Counted from the stretch's first letter, positions 11,241 to 21,756 are shown. The stretch: DNA of 64,000 bases from Forficula auricularia (GCA_024734495.1 JALMQS010000075.1:2162935-2226934), one strand, 5' to 3'. The notes: generated from the sequence alone by a model not told the origin. Numbers and translations: made by a program.

Positions 11241-11640
11241 AAAAACTGGGTACGGAGGTGGAGTAATGGAACGGGTGCGGAGGTGAGTTAGGGTATGGGG
11301 TGCGGGGGGTCCGGGCAGGATGATGGCGCGTGGGGGTGGAATGGGGGTGAGGGATTAAGACGGAGTAAGGTGAAGGGGGTGATGCGGGGTGGAGTCCGGA
11401 GGGCATAAGGGTGTGGGGGTCCATGGGGCTAGGCGGGGGTGTGGTGCGTGGGGGTGGAGAGCATGGGGTGGGGTGCGGGGGTGGTAGTGCAGGGTGGAGA
11501 AGGGGTTTGAGGTGAGGGCCCAGAGGCGAAGTGGGTCGGAGGTGGAGATCACGGGTGGGGTGGTGGTGCTGGGTGGGAGTGGGGTGTGAGGGTGGGGTTC
11601 GTGGGTTGGGGGTCCAGGGGGCGTGCCACTGGCTAGCAAG
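11241..11640 (+). repeat. G-rich minisatellite-like block
   Basis: About 400 bp of imperfect units built from GGGGTG, GGTGGAG, GTGCGG and GGGGGTCC, with almost all G on the plus strand. The long Pro/His/Thr-rich frame on the other strand is a by-product of this composition. Many G-runs of three or more make G-quadruplexes possible. Confidence 0.75.
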
Positions 11641-11696
11641 AGGGCCGCCGAAGGCGGGCCTTGCAGCTAGTAATAAATATTTTTCAACAAAGAATT

Positions 11697-11946
11697 TAAT
11701 TAAGGTCAACAATCTAAGATTTTAATAGAATATTTTTATATTGCATACCCGACTTCTAACACGCTTGCCGGGCTCGTTAATTCCACTCCCGAAACAAAAA
11801 TGCACTCTGACATCCAGTATATTAAAAAAAAACTAATTTTTTTTTCGGGCGTCGAACTAATGGGCCCGTCAAGCGTGTTAGTACTCGGATTCGACTCCTG
11901 AGAGAATATTCTACTAAAATCTTAGATATTTAACCTTAATTAGATT
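11697..11946. mobile_element. tRNA-like foldback repeat, left part (split by a younger insertion)
   Basis: The arms AAGGTCAACAATCTAAGATT and its complement flank two opposed tRNA-like segments. The plus-strand B-box-like GGATTCGACTCC is at about 11887-11898. Continues at 13603-13790 behind the insertion. Compare 2826-3110. Confidence 0.6.
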
Positions 11947-12041
11947 ATTTTGATTAGTTATGTCCATCGATTAAATTATTAAAGTTGTTATCGGGAAATA
12001 AGGACTATATTTTTTATGAGGATAATTTATATTTTATTGTC

Positions 12042-12078
12042 AACGTTTCATCAACTGTGTTGACTTATTCAGGGCTCA
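12042..12078 (-). ncRNA. Hammerhead-like motif, left arm of outer element
   Basis: CTGAATA (core G replaced by T), A, stem II GTCAAC...GTTGAT, GAAAC, GTT. A decayed partner of 13498-13545. Confidence 0.4.
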
Positions 12079-12233
12079 AATAGTTAACTTCCCTGCATAT
12101 TTGTCATTTTTATAATTATTAAGATTGAAGTAATTTTTGGAGACGGACTGATAAGTGAATTAAGTGGATATCGATGAGGCAGTCCAAAAAAAAAAAGAAG
12201 AGGATAATTTACACTATCTTTTTATTCATAAAA

Positions 12234-12275
12234 CCGACGTTTCGGAGGCTATTCCCTTCTTCTCAGGGTTTTGAA
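12234..12275 (-). ncRNA. Hammerhead-like motif, left arm of inner element
   Basis: CTGAGAA core variant, a G-rich hairpin, then CCGAAAC and GTC. Flanks AAACC and GGTTT can pair as stem I. Confidence 0.4.
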
Positions 12276-12456
12276 AAGTCAGTGAAGGAAATCCAATCCG
12301 ACATTCCCCTCTGTCTCCTCGTTAAGTAATTAATATTAGTAATTAATATTACTACATTATAATTCTGCTGAGAATGATATACAATATATTATTGTTACTG
12401 CCACTGAACGAGGAGACAGAGGGGAATGTCGCATTGGATTTCCTTCACTGACTTTT

Positions 12457-12500
12457 CAAACCCTGTAGAAGGAGGGCATAGCTTCCGAAACGTCGGTTTT
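12457..12500 (+). ncRNA. Hammerhead-like motif, right arm of inner element
   Basis: Stem I AAACC/GGTTT (5 pairs), core CTGTAGA (one change from CTGANGA), stem II GGAGG...CTTCC, GAAAC, GTC. One conserved core A is lost. Confidence 0.5.
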
Positions 12501-12593
12501 ATGAATAAAAAGATAGTGTAAATTATCCTCTTCTTTTTTTGGACTGCCTCATGTCGATATCCACTTAATTTATAATTATTCTTTCTTAGTAAA

Positions 12594-12648
12594 CATATCA
12601 AGGCAAGCCATCATGATTGATGTTAATGACTTGCCTTGATATGTTTAC
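12594..12648. repeat. Central palindrome of the outer element
   Basis: GTAAACATATCAAGGCAAG and its complement flank a loop of about 20 nt. This is the turn-around point of the foldback. Confidence 0.65.
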
Positions 12649-13447
12649 TTTTTTTTTTTTTTTAAATGCAATCGAATGCAAGAAGGGGTGCGCCAGTAAA
12701 GATGCAGCTCCTATTGATCACGAAAGACCCTTGCATTACCGAAGAGAAGGGAAAGTTGATTAAGTGAGAGGGTGTAGACGTAGGTGTCTATGCACCCCGG
12801 TTTTGAAGGTTTGAAGATGATAGGTGCTGGGAAAGATGGAGGCTGGGAGAGAGTTCCAGTTCCTTGAAGTCATGGGGATATATGTATTGGCGAATGAAGT
12901 GGTCCGGCACTTTTCCAGTTTGGCCGCGAAAGAGTGTTGGGAGTCGGCAAAACGCGTGCTACGTGCAAAGCATGCTTTGGGGGGAATTATTGATCTTATC
13001 TCATCAGAGCACCTGCCGTGATAGTATCTATAGAAAAGGGAAAGGGCAGAGACATTTCTTCGATGAGCCAGCGAGTCGAGGGAGTCGGTGAGGGTAGAAT
13101 CGTTAATTAGTCTGATGGCTCGTTTCTGAATTGCATCCAGGGTAGCAAGAGAATATTTTGAGGCTCCTCTCCACAGATGTGAGCCGTATTCGAGACAGGG
13201 GCGGATTTGGGCCTTGTAGATGGTGAGAAGTTGTGGGGCTTTGTAAAATCGCTTGGACCTGAATAAGAAGCCAATCTTCCTTGCTGCAGATTTCGCCACA
13301 GAGGAGATGTGTTCATTCCAAGACAGGTCAGATGTGAGTGAGACGCCCAACATGGATAGGCTGTCACACATTTTTAGGGTATTCGAATCGAAGTGAATAT
13401 CAGGGAAATCTTTATTTTCGCGCCTAGAAATTAGACAACATTGAGTC
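12648..13447 (-). mobile_element. 5'-truncated LINE with an intact reverse-transcriptase C-terminal frame and poly(A)
   Basis: A 229-codon frame (13449-12760) reads LGVSLTSDLSWNEHISS, then IYKAQIRPCLEYGSHLWRGA, LDAIQKRAIRLI, LDSLAHRRNVSALSLFYRYY and NWNSLPASIFP. This is the region after the RT core in CR1/jockey-type non-LTR elements. The 3' end carries a run of about 15 A (minus strand). It is inserted in the outer foldback's right arm with no obvious duplication. A close relative runs off the right edge at 63378-64000. The catalytic domains are absent, so it cannot move by itself. Confidence 0.85.
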
Positions 13448-13497
13448 ACTAAGAAAGAATAATTATAAAAATGACAAATATACAGGGAAGTTAACTA

Positions 13498-13545
13498 TTT
13501 AAGCCCTGAAGAAGTCAACGAAGTTGACAAAACGTTGGCAATAAA
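13498..13545 (+). ncRNA. Hammerhead-like motif, right arm of outer element
   Basis: Stem I GCC/GGC then AA and TATTT/AAATA after an internal loop; CTGAAGA, A, perfect stem II GTCAAC...GTTGAC, AAAAC (first G changed), GTT. Confidence 0.5.
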
Positions 13546-13602
13546 ATATAAATTATCTGAATAAAAAATATAGTTCTTATTTCTCTATAACAACTTTAAT
13601 AA

Positions 13603-13790
13603 CTTAATTAGATTCTTTCTTGATATATTTGGTTTTAACCGTGAGTTCACGTACATTTAATTTTCGAAAAAAAGATACACAAACCTTCGGGTTAATTATT
13701 TGAGTAAATATTTTTGTTTGTAGTAGTTAAATTTTGAATTTAGTTTTTGGTGATACGTAGATATATATAAATAAATTGAGAAGATGCTGC
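13603..13790. mobile_element. tRNA-like foldback repeat, right part
   Basis: Continues 11697-11946 after the insertion. Matches 2960-3110 (TTCTTTCTTGATATATT, then CTTCGGGTTAATTATTT). Confidence 0.6.
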
Positions 13791-13947
13791 TTCTGCTGCT
13801 GATCATAATATGGTTTTAGATATTAGGTACATCCTTTTATTTTGAATTAATGCTAATCCATCTCTAAAAAACATTTAGGATAAGAAAGGAAATCGGTTTT
13901 GGAGAAATAAACAATTCAACTTCTTTCATACACAATGTTGTATGTTT

Positions 13948-14172
13948 TTATTTTAAAAATTCAACAAATATTGTTTTTTTTTTATTATCAATAATATCAT
14001 GCATTTTTTTATTTTTTTTTCATTTTTGTTTTTTTCTGTAGAGTTAATATGTACAAAATGTCCTTCACACAAATAAATGCGCGTATGAATGAGTGTTAAT
14101 GTATACATTTTTACATGTATGTTAGATGTATGGAGGGTTGTTGATGTTCATTAAATTAGTAATTTATTTTGT
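13948..14172 (-). other. Probable 3' UTR of the receptor with AATAAA signals
   Basis: Downstream of the stop codon on the minus strand lies AT-rich sequence with candidate polyadenylation signals (minus-strand AATAAA at 13981-13986 and again near 13948-13953). No further minus-strand exon is visible before the repeat complex that starts near 13.8 kb. The true cleavage site is inferred only. Confidence 0.4.
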
Positions 14173-14337
14173 TTATATACAACTCTCTTGCAGACGGTGT
14201 GATGCAGTAACCACTTCAAGTTTCCGGTTTGTAGTCCCCGCCAAAAGAGGATCCATGCCCCCGTCGGGGATGCCGGGACTCGTTAGAGCTGACTCAATAC
14301 AGCCTTTTCGGGATAAAGTGCCCATCGATGTGCAAAC
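14173..14337 (-). CDS. Terminal coding exon of the same receptor, ending in a PDZ-binding motif
   Basis: A very strong acceptor (long T-rich tract ending CTTCTTAACAG) is followed in phase 0 by 54 codons and TAA. The frame reads VCTSMGTLSRKGCIES, ALTSPGIPDGGMDPLL and AGTTNRKLEVVTASHR, and ends LQESCI. Ser at -2 and Ile at 0 make a class I PDZ ligand, so the tail probably docks a synaptic or junctional scaffold. Phase matches the exon 9.1 kb upstream exactly. The opposite strand is also open here (72 codons), but its start lies in non-coding-looking AT-rich sequence, and its apparent acceptor is the less convincing one. The three exons together give about 199 residues, of which about 165 are cytoplasmic. 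Confidence 0.8.
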   Translation of the reverse strand, partial: VCTSMGTLSRKGCIESALTSPGIPDGGMDPLLAGTTNRKLEVVTASHRLQESCI

Positions 14338-15164
14338 CTGTTAAGAAGAAAAAAAAATTAAACAAAAAAGTAGATACTTAAATAGTTTTAATTAACTATA
14401 CTCTGAAAAAGTGGCGATTCATAAAATAGCTTCGCAAACAGGGGTGGGGCAGCGGTATTGCTAAGCGTGGTGATAAGGGTCTGACCTTAATATTATCGAA
14501 TTAATAAATATTTTAAAGAAAAATATTTGTATGCTATTCAAATCGTTTATAGGGTGGTGGGGTCTAGCTTTTATGACGTTATATTTATTATTATTATATT
14601 TATTAAGGGGGTTCCAGAACATGTTGTTGGGGAGTGTTCATTGGCGTAGTTACGGAGTTTTCCTAGGAGGGGGTGGAGCCGGTCAGCTCATTAGACACCA
14701 CAAAGTTTCAATTTCGGTAATCCGATCAGAGATCAACTAATTTTTTAGTAAAAGTGGCAAATTTTGAAAGTAACGAAATAATTTAATTAGAAATATTACA
14801 TAAGTGATGCCTCATAATAATTGGGTTTCGACTTAAATATTAATCGGAACTAATTATATCTAATCACCTTTCTTTTAGAGTATTAAAATATCAAAATATT
14901 TCTTTTTGAGAGTTTTTTTATAGGCGGTATTTATCAAACTTTCCACTTAAATTTCACCATTACTGCCTAACCCTTTGAGGTAGGTACACAAATCTTCATA
15001 ATGACCCTTATTAAAGAAGATTTAATTTTTAACAGAAAAGTTAATATGAGTGAAATGTCTAAAATCAATAGTTTACGAGTTAAAAAGATATTCCAATATT
15101 GTAGAGTGAATAGACTTCAATCAATAATAAATATCTCTCTGATGGGACGAGACATCCTCTCCAT

Positions 15165-16255
15165 ATAAGAGAGCAAAAGAATTATAAAGGATAAGAAATC
15201 GATATTATTTTGTCGATTTCATCTAGGTGAAGGTACACAGTATGTCTATAATAAAAGAAAATAGCATTTTGATTAAGATTTTTGTAGTTTAAAAGAAATT
15301 TTATGAAAAGATTCAATTTCTACTCTCGGGAGCGAATCAATTAGAAATGGCAAAAAGTTGTATTTTTTTCTCATTAGATATTTATTCAAATCTATTGAAA
15401 TTTCATATCTGTGTGTTATTTCGATTTATTTTTTATATCAAATAATTATTATTAAGAAATTTGTATTTTAAAGGGTAGTTTATTTGAAGTTCAATTTGAA
15501 AAAACGCTAATAATTTCGTTGAAATTTTTTTTTAAATATGAAATTAATAGATATTATAAAACAATTAATTATTAATAATTTAGTTCAATTTTGAACGAAA
15601 TCGATTCAGTACTTTTCGAGAAAATGGTCAAGAACTCCGAAAACCTCCATGAAAGGCCGTTTTAGAAACATTTTTAGAATCCACCTCCATGCCACAAGTC
15701 AATATTTCGTTTCATATGACTTTTTAAACTTTTTTCAAAGGCATCTCTTGCTTTCAAAAAACGACCTTTCATAGACGGTTTTAGGGGTTTTTGACCATTT
15801 TCTCAAAAAGTACTGAATCGATTTCGTTCAAAATTAAATTAAATTATTAATAATTAATTGTTTTATAATATCTATTAATTTGTTATTTTTAAAAAAAATT
15901 TCAACGGAGTTATTAGCGTTTTTTCAAATTGGACTTCAAATAAACTAACCTTTAAAATGCAAATTCTAATAATGATTTTTTATCTAAAAGACAAATGACA
16001 ATAAAACACAGATATGAAATTTCAATAGATTTGAATAAATATCTAATGAGAAAATAAAAAATAATTTTTGACATTTCTAGTTGATTTGCTCCCGGGGAGA
16101 AGAAATTGAATCTTTTCATAAAATTTCATTTATAATACAAAAGTATTAATTAAAATGCTATTTTCTTATATTAGAATGATACTGTGAACCTTCAGATAGA
16201 TAAAAATAATAAAATAAAATTGTTTTCTTTCTCATTTATAGTTCTTTTAGACCAA
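15165..16255. repeat. Giant palindrome, arms about 530 bp
   Basis: The inverted arms are nearly complete (for example TTGAACGAAATCGATTCAGT at 15592 and ACTGAATCGATTTCGTTCAA at 15812). A short centre lies near 15690. No hairpin motif of the hammerhead-like type was found. Confidence 0.8.
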
Positions 16256-16304
16256 GAGGCTGGGTCGCAAGTGACCCGACATCAGCGAGTCTTTAATAGT
16301 TACG

Positions 16305-16590
16305 GTTTTCTAGTTTTTTACCATTTTCTTAAAAACTAATCAATCAATTTCGTTCAAAATTGAATATAATTATTAATAATCGATTGTTTTATAATATTTA
16401 TTAATTTCATATTTTTAAAAATTATTTTTAAGTTGTAATTAGTGTGTTTTTCAAATTAGACTTCAAATAAACTACTCTTTAAAATGCAAATATTCTAATA
16501 AAAACTATTTATTAAAAAAGATAAAAGAAATTATTTCATACAAATGAAATTTCAAGACATTTAATTGAATATGTGATGAGGAAAAAATTA
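16305..16590 (+). repeat. Partial third copy of the palindrome's right arm
   Basis: Direct, diverged copy of about 15790-16060 (ATTTCGTTCAAAATTGAAT, then GACTTCAAATAAACTAC and GAAATTTCAA blocks). Confidence 0.7.
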
Positions 16591-16654
16591 AACCCTTTTT
16601 CGAAGGCCTGCCCTCATAAATTTAATAAAATTATATCTGCATATTGTATATATG

Positions 16655-16875
16655 TATGTCAGGTGTCCTCACGATAGCATCACTGCTTCAACATGGTTAC
16701 CTTGATGACAATGTTAAATCGGAAGGCCTAAGTTCGGACCTCGCTCACGACAGAATAAAATTTGACCGGCTGAAATCCGGTTCCTCCACTAAAACTACTA
16801 ACACTAGATAAAATTATCACACTATAGATCCACTGGCTAAATAAACTGTATTATCTGAGGCCAAAAAAAATAAAT
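16655..16875 (+). mobile_element. SINE-like unit with A-rich tail
   Basis: GC-richer than the flanks, with a B-box-like AGTTCGGACCTC near 16730. It ends TTATCTGAGGCC followed by A-rich sequence. The A box is unclear. Confidence 0.4.
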
Positions 16876-17431
16876 AAAGTAAAATAAACTATATACGTAT
16901 CGTACTTGGATTTATTTATTTTCAACAAGAAGATGACACCCTCTTTGATTTATTCATATAAAACTAACAATACAACAGCTACCTTCAACAAGAAAACTTT
17001 TTAATTTTACCTAGTAATTTTTATTTATTTATTTATTTATTTTCATTTAAAGAACAAAAAAATATTTTTATTATTTTTTAATGAGTATCTTGACCTTTCT
17101 ATCAAAGATTTATGGATGCACACGCTAATGTTAATATTAATAGTTTAATATAATATATTTTTACATTTTTATTTCACATAAAATTTTATGGATTTTAGTA
17201 CTTAAAACTCCAAACACTAAAAATATAAAAATAAAAAAACATTGAAGAGACCAGAGAGGTTAACATCCCTAAGTTAACGAATGAGCTCTAAGCTACTCCG
17301 GCTAATCCGACCCTCGAGGGTTTATTTATAACACGTCTGAACGGTCGCAAACATGTAACTTGTCGCCGCATATAAAGACTAGTGTCGTTGATGGAGATCA
17401 ATTACTACATAAATCCATGTTCTCGTATTCA
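16876..17431. other. Unassigned AT-rich sequence with an ATTT microsatellite
   Basis: An (ATTT)n tract lies near 17025-17043. Nothing else was recognised. Confidence 0.5.
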
Positions 17432-17510
17432 GGGCCGTCGCGAGCTTACCCGGCCCCAGAGCTGAGTCTTATCGCGGGCCCCCAACATATTTTTTAAAAA
17501 TATGTTTATT
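17432..17510 (+). mobile_element. hAT-type terminal remnant
   Basis: CAGGGCCGTCGCGAGC then CCCGGCCCC and GCGGGCCCCC is typical of hAT 5' ends. No partner end was found. Confidence 0.4.
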
Positions 17511-17699
17511 TTCTTTACAAGTTAAAACTAAAGTAGAAGCAATCAGAAAAATTAAAAATAAATTTTCTTTATTGAAGTTTTGATTAAGCTTTTATACTTC
17601 ATCAGAAAAAGAATGGTTATTTTTTTAAAACAAGAAGTACCTACAATATGTTATTCTTATTGCAAATATCCATAGGAACAGCTAAACAATGCAGTTTAT

Positions 17700-17950
17700 A
17701 AGAAAACAAGTTGGTGTCATCTATTCAATCCGATGGAATGGAATATTTTTAATTATATGTCAGAGGGGTTTTTACGTGTGTACATCAGAGTCAGAGAGGT
17801 TCGCATCCCGCAGGTGAGCCAGATGGCCCAGATTGCTGTTACTGGCACTCGGGTTCGATTCCCAATGGGGTGAAAAACAACCCCTCTGACATATAATTAA
17901 AAATATTCCATTCCATCGGATTTAATAGATGACACCAACTTATGATTTCT
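17700..17950. mobile_element. Foldback with a tRNA-like centre (copy 1)
   Basis: Arms (TTGGTGTCATCTATTCAATC left, GATAGATGACACCAA-like right; shared TTAATTATATGTCAGAGGGG) enclose a tRNA-like sequence at about 17785-17870, with A-box-like TGAGCCAGATGG and B box GGTTCGATTCC. A related foldback is at 21757-21910. Confidence 0.65.
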
Positions 17951-18182
17951 TGTAAATTTGAATCTATTACCATCGGCAAATTAATATCTTTCATATTAAA
18001 TTCAGTTTATTATAACTCAAAATTCTTAAATAAATCGAAAATTTAATTTTTATTTTCCTGACTGCCTCTCCTCTTATTTAAACTTATAATAATACATATA
18101 TTTGTAATTAGATTAACAGATTTTTTATGAACCGGAGATTGATAATAACATTCAAACACTATCTACGTAGTATTATAATGAT

Positions 18183-19220
18183 TAGGGCTCGGATTTCGCC
18201 CTATTTGTTTTTTTATTTATGGCGTAAAATTTAGGCCAATATGATATCTATGCGTTTCATGAAATTCCGAATAGAATAAGAGGCATTTGTTGCCTATAAT
18301 GCCTATTTTGAGCTATTCTGGGTGTTAATGCCTATTTAATCTATAAATGCCTTTTTAGTGCCTATTTTAACTAAAATTAGCAATTTCCATTTTTACTATC
18401 TAAATTTAAAAGTTTTTTTGAATTATTAATAAAATATTCCGAAAAAATGATTTATCAAGCCGCTAGGCAGCGCCGAGGTCGACTAGGACAGTGTTTCGCA
18501 AACTTTTGTGTCAAAAGGTACACCTTCCAAATCAAGAATTTTAAAGGTACACCAAAGTAAAAACCAATATTTATTTAATTTTTATTCATTATTAAAATCA
18601 ATATAATATGAAAAGATGTTTAATGAGAAATGTGAGCCTGCTTAAAAGAGCACAGGCGATCAAAATTTGGAGCAATCATTGATAAGGCTGTTCTCAGCTA
18701 TGTGTTGGTGCATTATCTTCATAAAACTTGACATTTTTCCGCGGAACACCAACTAATGACCACGGTACACCAGTGTGCCGTGGCACACACTTTGCGGAAC
18801 TCTGGACTAGGACACCCAAAATTCGAAAAGTGGAACATATTTATTAGCTTGTCCCGAACTTGAAGTAACAAATAGTTCAACAATTTCTTGAGCAATACGC
18901 AAAGTATTACTAAGTTTCAATTTCCTTGTCTCCTAAAAATATTATGTATTGTCCTTTTCTTAATTGGGTCTTGCATGATACTTGTACAGATAATCCTGTG
19001 GCCTGCAGAAAATAATGATGAAAATTTTTTGGTATTACTGACAGACCGCTTACTCAGTATTTTACTTTTATTTTCAAGAGTTTCTTTGTTCTTAAAATGC
19101 CTTTTGAATAAGTGCTAATTTTTACTTAAAATGCCTTTATAAGTGCCTATATTTGTTATTTTTAGTGCTAAGCTGCCTGCCTATTTTAAAGATTTTTAGT
19201 GCCTATAAATCCGAGCTTTA
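18183..19220. mobile_element. hAT-like element with GCCT repeats and a nested hAT
   Basis: Begins TAGGGCTCGGATTT and ends AAATCCGAGCTTTA. Perfect 8-bp duplication ATAATGAT (18175-18182, 19221-19228). Sub-ends are full of TGCCTATTTT/AGTGCCTATAAAT units. No transposase is visible. Confidence 0.88.
18489..18804. mobile_element. Nested short hAT MITE
   Basis: Begins CAGTGTTTCGCAAACTTTTG and ends TTTGCGGAACTCTG. Perfect 8-bp duplication GACTAGGA (18481-18488, 18805-18812). Confidence 0.92.
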
Positions 19221-19829
19221 ATAATGATATTAACAGAAATATTTATAGGTAGTATTTTAGGATCAATTTTTTTTTCTTTTTTAAAAAAGACACATTGAAC
19301 ATGATTAGTAAATATTCAACCTGTTTTCAACTTGTTCTCACACGGTCACTGAGGATGCTATTATAAAAAGCGAAACAGAACCATGAACTGTCTGTCATTT
19401 CAAGATTTAATAAACTTATTATAATACTACATAGATAGTATTTGAATATTATTATCCATCTCCGGTTCCTAAAAAATCTGTTACTCTAATTTCAAATATA
19501 TCAAAAATAAAGGAACTTGCCATATATAAGTTATAATTATAATAATACATTGGTTTAAATTTTTTTACAACCGATCCAAAAAGAGGTAGGTATTTGACCT
19601 TTATAAATATTTGTGTAGATTTATGCTTATCTTATACGAGTACTCCGAGAAGATTAACAATTTTCCTGAAATTATCAATTAAATTTGGAACGAACTTTTC
19701 TCTGGAGAGAGACGGACTGGTAGAACTTTTAATTGAAAGTAATGGAAGGCAGCCCAGGGGTAGTGAGGATAGAAAAAATTAACACCTATCCAAATAAGGT
19801 GTAATTTATTGAATCCTTCCTTCTTTCCT

Positions 19830-19880
19830 TTCAAACCGACTTTTGGAGGATTCTTCCTCCTTCTTCAGGGTTTCAAGGGG
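19830..19880 (-). ncRNA. Hammerhead-like motif, left arm
   Basis: Stem I 9 of 11 pairs (CCCTTGAAACC with GGTTTGAAAGG), CTGAAGA, A, stem II GGAGG...CCTCC, then AAAA-GTC. GAAAC has lost a base. Confidence 0.5.
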
Positions 19881-20097
19881 CAATGAGAAAAAATAAAATG
19901 CTTCCTTCCTGTCTCTTCCAGCAGTGTTTAAAACTTTTCCTTCCTTAGCATAAGAATAGAAAAACAATTTTTTTTCTTCTTTTAATTAAGAAAAAGAAGA
20001 AAAAAATTGTTTTTCTATTCTTCTGCTAAGGAAGAAAAAAGTTTTAAACAGTGCTGTGAAGACAGGAAGGAAACATTTTATTTGTTTCCTCATTGAC

Positions 20098-20152
20098 CCC
20101 TTGAAACCCTGAAGAAGGAGGGAAGAATCCTCCGAAACGTCAGTTTGAAAGG
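20098..20152 (+). ncRNA. Hammerhead-like motif, right arm
   Basis: CTGAAGA, A, stem II GGAGG...CCTCC, GAAAC, GTC all intact. Stem I as in the partner but with one A-C mismatch next to the core. Confidence 0.6.
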
Positions 20153-20256
20153 AAAGGAGGAAGGATTCCAATAAATTACACCTTATTTGAAAATGTGTTA
20201 ATTTTTTCTTTCCTCACTACCCCTGGGCTTCCTTCCATTACTTTCAATTATCAATT

Positions 20257-21756
20257 AAAATTTCATTATTTATTATAATAAAGCCACTCGGGCCCTCTTC
20301 AAAGGCCCTGCCCCTGTGTGGTACAGCATCCCTTGAACTCCTCTCTCAGCGGCTCTGCGCTCATTGTATTCATGCCCTTTTATTTTCTAGTTTATTTTAT
20401 TGGTCAAAACCGGCTTAATTCATAGTCCTATTATTTATTATTTGAACTGGTGATGATAACTTTAGCTGCATGTCTAAAAGGAGATTAAATCACAAGTTGT
20501 AACCGGCGGCTTCTAATAAAGGCCCGGCGGAATATTGGCAACAAGTACCGGTACTGGTTTGCATTATCCGACAGCTTGATTATTCACGATATTCAAATTG
20601 CCCTATAGTGATATAATCTCTATTCATTGCGTCATAATTATAATAGGTTTAAATCCCACTTTGTAAGGGATGTATGCTTTGGGTACACCGGGTTTGTCAA
20701 TATAAAGCGAGATAGAGAGTTAGAAAAATAAACATCCTCTCTAATACAAATGGATTACAGCCATTTTCAGAACCGCCCCAAGAGTAGGAACATGTCGCCC
20801 GAAAGCAAACGCTACTGTATAATAAACACTAAGCTTATGCATTAAAAATACATTTAGATTTTTTCAATCCAAGATTTTTAATTCAATTCAACATTAGAGA
20901 AGAAATTGGTAATATGGCTCCACACTTTTAACTTGAATTAACTATGATTTATACAGTACATATATTAAGTCAAACACTTGTCACAAATAATTTTAAGTAT
21001 CGGGTTACAGGGTTAAAGATTTTAACTATGAAAGACCACAAATATTATTAACCCTCGGTAAGAGGGCTACGGAACCTGATTTTTTGATATTTTTCTTAAA
21101 GTCTACTTTAGAAGGTAACTAAAAATAATGATGTAGGTTGTATCTTTTGTGAAGGGCATTTATAAAAAGGAGTATAGTGCCAAATCTGTTATAAGGAAGG
21201 TATACAAATATTAATTAATGAGGCATTTTCAAACTTGCTGCCAAAAAAGCCAGATCCCTAGAAATATCAAAATTTCGAGAACCTTCACATGAATATGTTA
21301 AAATGGGGGGGGGGGGGATTCGTAAAATGGGCTCACAATCAAAAATGCCTAAGTATAAATTAAACATAAATGTCGACTTAAATCTAAAAGTGATTCATGT
21401 TTAATAAGGTAAGATTGAACATTCTGCATAACATTTTTAAAGGTTAAACCATCATTGGTAGCCAATGGTGTTTACCTGGAGGAATAGAATTAAAATCTAG
21501 AATAGCCAGTGTCTAATCGTGGAGGAATAAACGTTCTAAAATATATTTAAGATTTCCAAATCGTGGCGCTAGTGATGATTATTTATATAGAAAACTTAAA
21601 TATCTTTCTATCTAATTATTTATTTATATTTTCACAGCTAGTGGGCGAAGTTCCACTATCACTTCTACATTTATTTACTTTTTAATATATGAAAACTGTT
21701 TTAAAAAATAAGCTAACGGTAAGGGGGTAACAGATAACTAAGAAAATCTCAAGAGT
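20257..21756. other. Unassigned intronic sequence
   Basis: A slightly GC-richer patch lies near 20280-20580 (GGCCCTCTTCAAAGGCCC, AAGTACCGGTACTGG). A 14-nt G run lies near 21305. No gene or element end was recognised. Confidence 0.4.

Larger units (their letters stand above)
12121..12570. mobile_element. Penelope-like foldback element (inner)
   Basis: Arms of about 190 bp (AATTAAGTGGATATCGATG left, ATATCCACTTAATT right) are flanked by the 10-bp direct repeat TATAATTATT (12111-12120, 12571-12580). A 38-nt tail containing GACGGACTG lies between the left repeat and the left arm only. Each arm carries an outward hairpin. It is inserted in the left arm of the outer element, whose right arm shows the uninterrupted sequence. 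Confidence 0.88.
11947..13602. mobile_element. Penelope-like foldback element (outer), disrupted by two later insertions
   Basis: The arms (left from about 11966 to 12120, right from about 13448 to 13602) are inverted copies including GGGAAGTTAACTATTTAAG. They are flanked by the 12-bp duplication CTTAATTAGATT (11935-11946, 13603-13614). A one-sided tail of about 20 nt lies at the left. The empty site is confirmed by the uninterrupted paralogue at 2826-3110. Each arm carries a hammerhead-like hairpin. A second foldback (12121-12570) and a LINE (12648-13447) inserted later. Confidence 0.85.
19681..20246. mobile_element. Penelope-like foldback element
   Basis: Arms of about 250 bp meet near 19988 and are nearly perfect (TTGAAAGTAATGGAAGGC outermost). 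They are flanked by ATTATCAATT (19671-19680, 20247-20256). A left-only tail of about 50 nt contains GACGGACTG, the same nonamer found in the tail of 12121-12570. Each arm has an outward hairpin. Confidence 0.85.

Noticed and set aside
11206..11712. A 168-codon Pro/His/Thr-rich minus-strand frame
   Set aside because: It is a by-product of the G-rich repetitive block. There is no domain, and composition alone explains it.
12824..13367. Several frames on both strands over the LINE
   Set aside because: They are out of frame with the recognisable reverse-transcriptase C-terminus.
14126..14344. A 72-codon plus-strand frame ending VPIDVQTC with an acceptor-like CTCTCTTGCAG
   Set aside because: The minus strand over the same bases has a stronger acceptor, agrees in phase with another exon and ends in a PDZ ligand. 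The plus frame is the shadow.
17585..17620. Minus-strand CTGATGAAG next to an AAAAC
   Set aside because: Stem II and the cleavage triplet are missing. Probably chance or too decayed to call.
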